Shown here one piece after another: positions 56,640-64,000 of a stretch of 64,000 nucleotides of DNA. The stretch lies in contig CM042016.1 in NCBI GenBank assembly GCA_023525715.1, forward strand, positions 63,543,382 to 63,607,381, written 5' to 3'. The stretch's first letter is position 1. Each line of letters starts with the position of its first letter. Origin of the DNA: Cichorium intybus. Lineage: Eukaryota > Streptophyta > Magnoliopsida > Asterales > Asteraceae. Made by a program: the position numbers and the translations under genes. The notes under the pieces are model-generated. The model was given only the letters and a program-made list of their open reading frames with translations, did not search any database and was not told the DNA's origin.

Positions 56640-57428
56640 TTTTTAAGATATTCCTGAGTTGCCAAACTGTTCGGCTTCGGAGCATTTTCCAATCTTTCCG
56701 TGTCTGTGTCCCACCCTGTGGATTCCCAGTTTGAAACATCGAGGAACCGGTCCTGACGATCTGGATCATTTCTTGATGTGTCCTATTACTGGACTCAATC
56801 CCGAAGCAGCTGAATCAATGGAACTATGATTCTCTATGAACGACTCATATAGAGTCAACATTGAATGCATATCTACGATTATCTTATCTGGTTTCCCTTT
56901 CTGTACATCAGAATGAACGGATCAGCGAGCCGAGCTAATGCTTTAACTCCCGATCAAAAGGGGGACCAAATTTATACAGTTCACCTATGTGTCTCTCAGT
57001 CTTGAGAACATGTGAACTGGCGCTACTTCCTGCACACTTCAAACTCTTTGAAGATCTTAGCTCGTCCTTTCTCAACCAGTTCATGGAACCTTTCCACAAC
57101 TAGCTGTGTCAACTTATCTGACCCCAAGAATTCTAAATTCCTGCAGAACTCGGGGTTAATGATCAATAGTATTAGGCAACGAACTTTCCTTGACTTGACA
57201 ATCAAGGAGTCATGCTCATCACAGGCTACTGTGTGATGTCATGTATTGGGGAGCGGACACTCAGTCAGATATGGCTTGCCAGCAAAACAGAGAACTATTC
57301 TCTATTTATGAAGCCATACCATATACTAAAGGCCAGTCAGCCTTTCCATATTTAGCAGGTGCTTTCTGATGCTCTCAGAAATGGGTGAAGGAGGAGAGGG
57401 AGGAGAGTAGACACTTGATTCAGACATC
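56640..57428 (-). pseudogene. Degraded gag-like protein of D
   Basis: It begins MSESSVYSPPSPPSP at about 57428, with HLLNMERLTG, CFAGKPYLTECPLP and the cleaner VERFHELVEKGRAKIFKEFE (57205-57023), then frame changes. It is colinear with the D2 gag-like region. Stops show it is dead. The layout suggests a copia gag ancestor. Zinc knuckle not found. Confidence 0.5.
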
Positions 57429-58265
57429 TACAATAAACAGAATTTTATTAGTTTAATTAATCCTTTTAAATAATTACCCAATATATTATTTATTAAGGCT
57501 AGGACCCAAAATGCCCCAACTATGGTGTGAAGAGGGATGTCGTAATCACAACATAATGGTCATTAAGGTAGATAATACACTTATCAATTTCATCTTATGA
57601 AATTCCTAGATCTGTTGAGACACATTGAACTATTCAATGGCATGTTTAGTCTCGGATGTGCCCCACTGTTTGTGACTGGGATGCCGAGGATCACAAACCG
57701 GGTGTGAATAACCATGCAAATTATCTTGGTACTCTCGAAGTCAATTGTCATCTCTAATTAACGTGCCGGTTAACCACACACGCTCCGTTAATAATGACAA
57801 AATCGAGAAACCCATTGCAACTCTTTGCGAACCCCAGTTGGCGTGCCAGTAAACCACACACGCTCCACCAACGTTCCACAAAGTGCAATGTTCAATTCCA
57901 TGGATTAGCACCAATTCACATTTTTAACCTAAAGTAACTAGATTTGGTTTTTTTGTTCAAGGTTCTAGTACTTTCAATTATAGCATTATACTTTTAAGAG
58001 GCTTAGCGGTTCTATCATACCCGTTCGGCTAACGACACTCGACTGACCAGGAGAGGGGTGGGTAAGAGTGGATACCCATTAGACTGCCATTTTATAGGCA
58101 GTCGCCTTATACCCTCTTTATAGGACATTTTTTGTGAATGAGGCCTACTAGCGGTAAGACTAACCATTTAATCTTATATATAAATATTAACTTTTAATCA
58201 TAAATATATAAGATATATTTTAATCTTATTAAAATATTTTAGATTTAATTTTCTAATAATTTTCG

Positions 58266-58345
<80 letters not shown>

Positions 58346-58704
58346 AAATTTTAATTAAATCTTTAAGTGATTTAATTGGTCTTTTAATTAAACAATTTAA
58401 TTAAACTAATTAAATCAAGGGAGGGAATTAGTAAAATTAATCAAATTAATTTCCTAACCCTTATCCTAGAACTCGAAATATAGCAGGAAATGATAAGGGG
58501 TTCCAGTTATTTAATTATCCAATAATTACTAAAAATAACAACCAACTAATCAAGGCAGCAAGCAATTCACAGATAAGGCAAGGGAGGCTAGGGTTTTTGA
58601 AACCCTAGCCACCATGGATGAAAATTAGGCCTCCCAAGGGTTTATTTTCGAAAACCCTTTGATCAAACAAGCAGTTTATATCAAATCACAAGAAAACAAG
58701 CCAA
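57429..58704 (-). other. Leader of D with AT array
   Basis: Non-coding. Blocks matching B's leader are CTCATTCAC(A)AA-like text near 58125 (reverse) and two GTGTGTGGTTTAC copies near 57770-57870. An (AT)n array at 58269-58342 sits in the AT-rich part. Confidence 0.7.
58269..58342. repeat. (AT)n microsatellite in D
   Basis: About 37 AT units in the leader. Confidence 0.97.
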
Positions 58705-58716
58705 GCTCTGATACCA
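58705..58716 (-). other. Primer-binding site of D
   Basis: TGGTATCAGAGC on the minus strand, intact, one base after the 5' LTR. Confidence 0.9.
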
Positions 58717-58717
58717 C

Positions 58718-59470
58718 TGAAGGGTTTTCTAGCAAACAATGAACAAATAATCTCTTATGGTTCACATGCAACACTAGAAAGATCTATGTTTTCTTCTATG
58801 AAGATAATAAACTAAAGCCTAAAGGAACCAATTATTTCTAAAGATCAAAACTGAGAAAACCAACCTTTTAATCTTATGATCCTTGAAGCTAGCATCACAA
58901 ATGTCCTGCCTCAAATGGTGTCACACCCAAGCAATGGAGAAGAAAATCCAGCAGAGTAATCTTGGTTGAAAATGGCACAGGTTTTAGGGTGTCCAGGTGC
59001 CTCCTTTTATAGCCTCCAAGGGTTACAGCTGAAACCCTAAGGAGCCTCCAAATGGGCAAGCCTGCTGACTAAATGGACCAAGCCTTTTCTAAACCATAAT
59101 AGGGTTTCGCCACCTATGGAGAAGCCTCCATAGTTGGCGCCACTTTATGCCCTTGTCCACTGGCCAGTTATTTATTCAACTATTAAATAAATACAAACCA
59201 GTCCCTACAATTTTAATTAATTAATTTAATCACTGAATTAAATCAAATTAATTCTAGATTAAATCTCAATTAATTATTATAGTTTCTAATTAATATATTA
59301 ATAAACCATTTGATTAATTCTATTGATTTATTAAACAATTAATAAATCAACTTTTTACTCTACTGAACTCTATCCTAACCTCCAGCTTTGAGGGCAACCC
59401 AAATGGATTTTGCTTCAATAAACAAGATAAATATAAATATAAAGTCATGGCTTAGACACCTAATCCAACA
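58718..59470 (-). repeat. 5' LTR of D
   Basis: 753 bases, minus strand TGTTGGATTAGG to CCCTTCA. TATAAAAGGAGG (minus) is near 59000. It is very similar to the 3' LTR and of equal length, suggesting a fairly young insertion. Confidence 0.92.
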
Positions 59471-59475
59471 GTTTT

Positions 59476-60150
59476 GTCCTATAGATGGTATAATCATGCG
59501 AATTATTGAGAGCCATGTTATGTTTATGGTTAGAATGACCCTTGTAGTTACATTATAAAGTCTTGCTATGTTCCGTAATGCTTTTGGGCTATTTTGATTT
59601 TGAGAGTCGAGTCAGTATGTATTTCATCTGTTTATCCCAAAGGTCATGCCGAATTTTTGGTAGAATTAATGTATAATTACGGAACATTAGCTTAAGAGGT
59701 TATGTTGCCTTACTATGGTTGTATTGATATAAGTTTTATAACCCCCAATATTGTTTAACTAATTTTAAACTTATTTGTTTTGTTAGGACCAAATGTTTTA
59801 AACTATGGTTTAATATTCAAAAGAAAAGTTTTTGAAAGAACATATTTTTTTCTTCATAATGTTTTTATTAGTGTTGTAAAAGTCGGCCTAGGCGGACGAG
59901 TTCTGCATATGATTAGTGCTAGGCAGTCAAGTTAGGTGGATTTGGTCAACATCGGTCAAAATTAGGTTTAGACGGGTCTGGGCGAGTCTAGGCGGCCAAA
60001 TTTTCAAATTTTCAAATTTTAAATTTTTAAAATTTTCAAAAATCTTCAAATTTTCAAAATTTACAAATTTCCTAAATTTTCAGAAGTTTTCAAAGTTTTT
60101 ATTATATATTAAGTATTATAATCGGTGGCTAAGTTACTGTTGTCGCCAAA
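59476..60150. other. LTR-like flank and low-complexity DNA, no gene
   Basis: 59476-59880 continues the sequence broken by D. 59886-60000 has several GGCGG motifs (GCCTAGGCGGACGAG, TCTAGGCGGCC). 60000-60100 is a run of AAATTTTCAAATTTT-type units. The 80-codon frame at 59916 is an artefact of that run. Confidence 0.5.
60000..60105. repeat. TTTTCAAA low-complexity repeat
   Basis: Imperfect repeats of AAATTTTCAAATTTT and variants. Confidence 0.85.
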
Positions 60151-61149
60151 TGTCCTAAGCAAGTGCGGAATAAAAGATTGCGGAAATTAAGAGTCCGAAA
60201 TTATGAGTTTCGGAGATGGACAAGTCCGAAGACTTGAGATGGATGCGGAATTATAAATAGAAGTTAATACTTAGAACAGATCTTAATAGCTCAACAATAA
60301 ATAGACATTTAAGTAACTTAGAAATATAAAGACTTAAAGTAAGAATACTAGAAATGAGAAAGAGATAAGAAATGCAGATGATAACATGAGAGTTGATGGA
60401 ATGAGAGAATGTATTGATAAGAGAAAGTGTTACATAAAGTCTCTCAAAACCATGAGGATTGAAGACGAACTTGGTCTCCCTTTTATAGACTAAGGGAGGA
60501 CCTCTTGGTAATAACCTGTGGACTAAAGAGGAGACAACACGTCTCTCTTTAGTCAGATAAGAAAGGAAAATCTATTATTATAATACAATGTCAGACTAGG
60601 GTGGCTTGTCTATAATTTAATAATGCTCTAAAGTACAATAGACATGCTTCTAGATGACCACGCCTGATCTAGTCTAATCATATCCTATAAGTTGACGTGC
60701 TTATCCTTTGCCTTATCTCTTAGATATTCTTCGTTCTTCAGTCTTCTTTGTTGAATGCTTAAGTGTGATATTTCCAATGATGTATTTATATTGATAGTCT
60801 GAAATCCTGAGTGGATTTCGGAGTCCTGGATGATGTTATCAGAATGTATCTAGAAATAGTTATGTATGTTCTGACTTTCTGACTTGGTTCTGAGTGTGAT
60901 CTTCTGAGTTCAATCTCCTGAGTGAATTACGTTTTGATATTGAGTTTCTTTGAAGGACGGAGTCCGAAATTCAATACTGAATTTCGGATAGACAAGTAAT
61001 TAGAGTACAGATCATCAGAAGCAACATATATGATAAGATAAAAAGCGTTCAAGTGAAAACGAGTTCATTCCATCAATTATAGAAAGTTTGATAATACAAT
61101 CTCAAAACTTATCAAACTACGAGTTGGTCAACGATAATTAGCACTAACA
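60151..61149 (-). repeat. 3' LTR of F (left end approximate)
   Basis: Minus strand TGTTAGTGCTAATTATCG to about TTGCTTAGGACA. The minus-strand TATAAAAGGGAGACC lies near 60473-60487. TCCGAAATT-type motifs recur (60190, 60205, 60963, 60980). No TSD check is possible. Confidence 0.6.
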
Positions 61150-62392
61150 ATTCCCCCTTCGGTGACCAAACGAGGGCTTTGATCCAGTATCGTTGATCCA
61201 GTATTCCTTGTTTTGCAGCATATCTCCAGAATTTTCTGACTTCCAGAAGCCACTTCATTCTGATAAGGAGTTCTTTCTTGGCTTCTGGTTCTGAGGATTT
61301 TGATCTTTCCACAGCTATGATGTACTTGTCTAGCATACTATTGGTAACTCTTCTGAGTTGATCAGCACGAAGAAAAAGAAATTCTTTTTCATTCTTGTAC
61401 ACTAGGCCAAGTTCTGGATCGAAGGTGGCACCTTTCTTCCAGTTAGTTCTGTTGTCTGGCATAGACAAGTCTGGTTTTGGTATGATCTGTGGTTCTGGAT
61501 GATCTTTGATAATTTTATACATTTCTGCATCATTGTAGCAGAATTCTTCTACTAAACGATGTAAAAATCTACTCGCTGCAACGTAAGCTTCTCTGGCGAC
61601 TTGATCTTCTTTGTGAGACAGCTTCATGGTTATCGAAAAGATGTCAGCTGGGTTCATATTTCTGAAGTCGGCTTCTGTTATCCGAGATGTGTTCTTGTAG
61701 TCACCGTTTCTGACAAGCTCAAATTCAAAGAATTCTGCTTTCTGAAAATGTTTCCTTTTAATACTCCGGACTGCAGTTACGACTTCATTTGACCAAGTTT
61801 CTTCTTGAGGTTTGGTCCATTTCTTGAAGAATTGCAAGTTTCTATCATGGGCAGCTAGATCTTTGAAATGTCCTGAAACTGCCGAGAGGTTCAGAGTATA
61901 TTTGTATTTTTCTCCGTTGGGCGCCAGAGGAAGATCCCAGTTGTATTCTTTTGATGGGGGAGGATTGTATGATTTGAAGGGTTGGAAGTCTGAGTCGGTT
62001 ATTAGTCGATAATTGGTGTTTGAGTAGATGGATTTGCTGGGACCAGTTGGATCAGCTTGATATTGATCATGTTCCGACTCGTTGCTGAATTTTTCAGCAT
62101 GCTCATTGGCTTGATCGTCAAAGAATTTTGATTCTTTCCTTGATCTCTGGTGGATCAGAAACCTTGATTGGTGAGTATACAAAGATCTCGTCATCTGAAT
62201 GATTGGATTTCTGACGAGGAGATTTCGGAGAGGAGGGGATTGGGGTTGGAGATTTCGGAGTTGGGGATTTCCGAGTTGGGGATTGGATATTTTCTGATTC
62301 CTTGTTCTTATTTTTGTCTTCATTGGTTCCGGTATCAGTAACAGCGTCATTTGTTTCTTTTTGTTGAATGTTTCCTTAGTCTTTTGTTCCAC
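61112..62392 (-). pseudogene. F protein, C-terminal half
   Basis: An open frame of 426 codons. The first ~80 codons are probably out of frame: the alternative frame gives a more natural Ser/Pro/Lys-rich linker with SPTRKSPTPKSPTP. From about 62130 it is coherent: EYNWDLPLAPNGEKYKY, HFKDLAAHDRNLQFFKKW, VVTAVRSIKRKHF, NMNPADIFSITMKL and MKWLLEVRKFWRY. The VV.VR...-DF..-N..DI....-LRR order resembles an Asteraceae repeat-encoded family of unknown function. The frame runs through the purine tract into the LTR, ending at 61112. Confidence 0.55.
61150..61162 (-). other. Polypurine tract of F
   Basis: CCGAAGGGGGAAT on the minus strand abuts the LTR start TGTTAGTGC. Confidence 0.7.
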
Positions 62393-62413
62393 TTGGACCA
62401 GTAGTAGAATCTA

Positions 62414-63838
62414 TTAACATGGCAGTCGGTTGGTCAGATTCTGCTTTGTCATTCGCCTTTCCCCCTCCTGGGCTCCTGTAGGAACGGAAGGGGTCACAGG
62501 TAGGCGAGCCAAAATGGAGTCAATCTTGGCGGAGACTTTGGTGACTTCGTTCTTAATACAATCTGGAAGAAGTGTATCGTACATGGTTTGGAGGGCCTCC
62601 ATTACTTCCATATTTAATTTGGTGCAGAGCTCGATTTGTTCGATGGGACCGGACATAGTACCGGTGATGTTCTGCATGGTTTGAGTAACCATCTGAAGAA
62701 GAACAATGTTGGTTCTTCGAAGAGAGAAGTTTTTAGCCAGAACGCCATTTAGGTACTTGGCAAAATGATCCATGGCTTCTTTAAGTTTGAGTTCCACATT
62801 TGTCAGGAGCTTAAGGACTTGTTGTTGGCATTTTTCCACGTCGGCCAGCATCTTCTGATCGATCTTCATCATGTTTGCTGCATCGGTCTCTCGTTGAGCA
62901 TCTAGGTTTGCGAGGCCATCATTGATGATCCTTGCAGCATTTGTGTCGTAAGTGAGAAGAATTTCAGTGTCTTTCTTTTCTAAAGCAGCAATTCGTTCCT
63001 TGAGTTCAGCGATTTCTTTGATCAAGGGCTCCTGAGTTTGCGAGGACTTGAAGTCAGTCAGGAGTGATGTCAGAGCATCAACTTTCTGATGAAGAGAATC
63101 ATCCTTAAGTAAGGAGTTGACTGATTGAGGTTGGGGCTCTTTGGCAGCTTTGTCTGAGGAGGAATTGGTGTCGCTTATATCGATCCGATGCATTTGCAAC
63201 GAGGATGGCTTATCGACCTCTTCATCAGCACCAAAGTTGGGGGTGCTGATTGGAACAGATTGAGTCTCAGAGATAAGGACGCGAGAGTCGGACTCAATAG
63301 CTTGTGCCAAGGTTTGCTTACGTAGTTGCTCTTTCTGAATTTCTTGAGCACATAATTTGTCCCAGGTGAGAGGGACTATTGCGGATGCAATTTTGGACCA
63401 GTCAGTTTCAGTGGTGTCAAAGAGGTAGAATGAGGAGTCTACCAGTGGTTCAAGTGATGAGTGAAGGAGAGAATCAAGTTGTTGAATTAGAGCAAGGATG
63501 CGAATTCTTTCTGACTTGACATATTCGGAGTCTTTGTTAGACGGGGGACCAAAGACGAAGAGAGTTTGAAGTTCCTTTTGTTTATATTGGAATTGATCTC
63601 GAAGACGTTCAACCAATACTTGTTGGTCTCGTACTGCTTGTTGGAATTTCCATTTAGAAAATTCAGATGCATCAGGTGGAGGTTGAGTGAGGTTTGGAAG
63701 GAGATCAATGTGTGGGGTCTGTGTGGGGGTTGGTGAAGTCTTTTTAGGTGGGGAAGGTGGGGGTTGAGTTTGGTTTACTTCCATGAATGTGTCATCCGGA
63801 GTATCTTCCGAGTCTGGAGAGTTCTGTCTTTCCTCCAA
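62414..63838 (-). pseudogene. F protein, N-terminal half with coiled coils
   Basis: An open frame of 474 codons. The reading starts near the codon for LEERQNSPDSEDTPDD; no ATG is obvious. It has a Pro-rich part (PPPSPPKKTSPTPTQTP), a helical region, KSSQTQEPLIKEIAELKERI, which looks like a coiled coil, and further helices. The frame is lost near 62470 in GAQEGE; the next frame carries NDKAESDQPTAM. Probably one protein with the C-terminal half. The upstream sequence has a donor-like AG|GTATGA (about 63935) and acceptor-like TTGTTGTTAG (about 63880), so a small intron is possible. Not a known gag. Confidence 0.55.
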
Positions 63839-64000
63839 ATGTTCTGACTCGGAATCTTTTGAAGATGGTTCGGAAGTCTAACAACAAAGAATGTAAGTTA
63901 GATTTTGAACATGGATACCGAATGGAATTCATACCTGATATAGTCACAAATGCTTTAAGTGCACAGAATGATGCATAGATGAGGTGCTTAAATCATGAAG

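Larger units (their letters stand above)
52032..59470 (-). mobile_element. D: complete minus-strand copia-like element with no pol; TSD GTTTT
   Basis: LTRs at 52032-52784 (3') and 58718-59470 (5') are each 753 bases. GTTTT occurs at 52027-52031 and 59471-59475. PBS, PPT, leader and the 3' untranslated region match copia B. The internal 5.9 kb holds only a degraded gag-like frame (57428-56640) and non-coding DNA. I infer a non-autonomous element that relied on B-like pol proteins. D2 at 1-3847 is a second copy. Confidence 0.9.
60151..64000 (-). mobile_element. F: 3' part of a minus-strand LTR element
   Basis: From right to left: a large protein region (63838-61112), a purine tract, then an LTR (61149-60151). 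The 5' part lies beyond the right edge. The protein lies directly before the 3' LTR, the position of extra 3' ORFs in some copia and gypsy elements, so the lineage cannot be decided here. Confidence 0.65.

Overview
This 64 kb window looks like intergenic DNA of a flowering plant, most likely a eudicot. It is AT-rich and I find no intact host gene, rRNA, tRNA or CRISPR array. It consists almost entirely of LTR retrotransposons, solo LTRs, a LINE remnant, a MITE and one probable gene-capturing Helitron. Several repeat-encoded proteins, especially the minus-strand protein at 61-64 kb, resemble families I associate with Asteraceae repeats. I offer that as a lean, not a proof.

Layout. 1-3847: 5' part of a minus-strand copia-like element (D2) that runs off the left edge. 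3848-10546: remnant of another minus-strand copia element (G), split by a solo LTR (T2, 4127-9568, TSD TAAAA). T2 holds a probable minus-strand Helitron starting at 5308, which carries broken exons of COP1, EXECUTER and a DnaJ gene. 10549-12108: a further LTR-like block (T3). 12640-27455: a degraded LINE split by solo LTR T1 (TSD TTCAC). T1 is split by an Athila-family solo LTR (ACCAG repeats), and that by a full-length Athila-like gypsy element E1 (14278-25541, TSD ATAGA). 28522-39471: LTR and leader of copia A, split by full-length copia B (29005-38491, TSD CCTTG). B itself carries a MITE in its 5' LTR and an Athila solo LTR (TSD GTTAG) between integrase and RT. 39472-45668: copia C, with its gag split by a solo LTR that is itself split by an inverted sister copy (TSD GGTAG). 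45668-51456: E2, an Athila relative without a recognisable gag-pol. 52032-59470: complete minus-strand element D (TSD GTTTT). 60151-64000: 3' part of a minus-strand element F with a large coiled-coil protein.

How they relate. Two autonomous/non-autonomous pairs stand out. B (gag-pol) and D/D2 (only a degraded gag-like frame) share LTR type, leader and a long 3' untranslated region. E1 (gag-pol plus a 3' ORF) and E2 (an acidic ORF plus the same 3' ORF) share LTRs and 3' signals. All coding regions carry stops or frameshifts, so none looks able to move alone. Boundaries supported by matching target-site duplications are reliable; those without are marked approximate.
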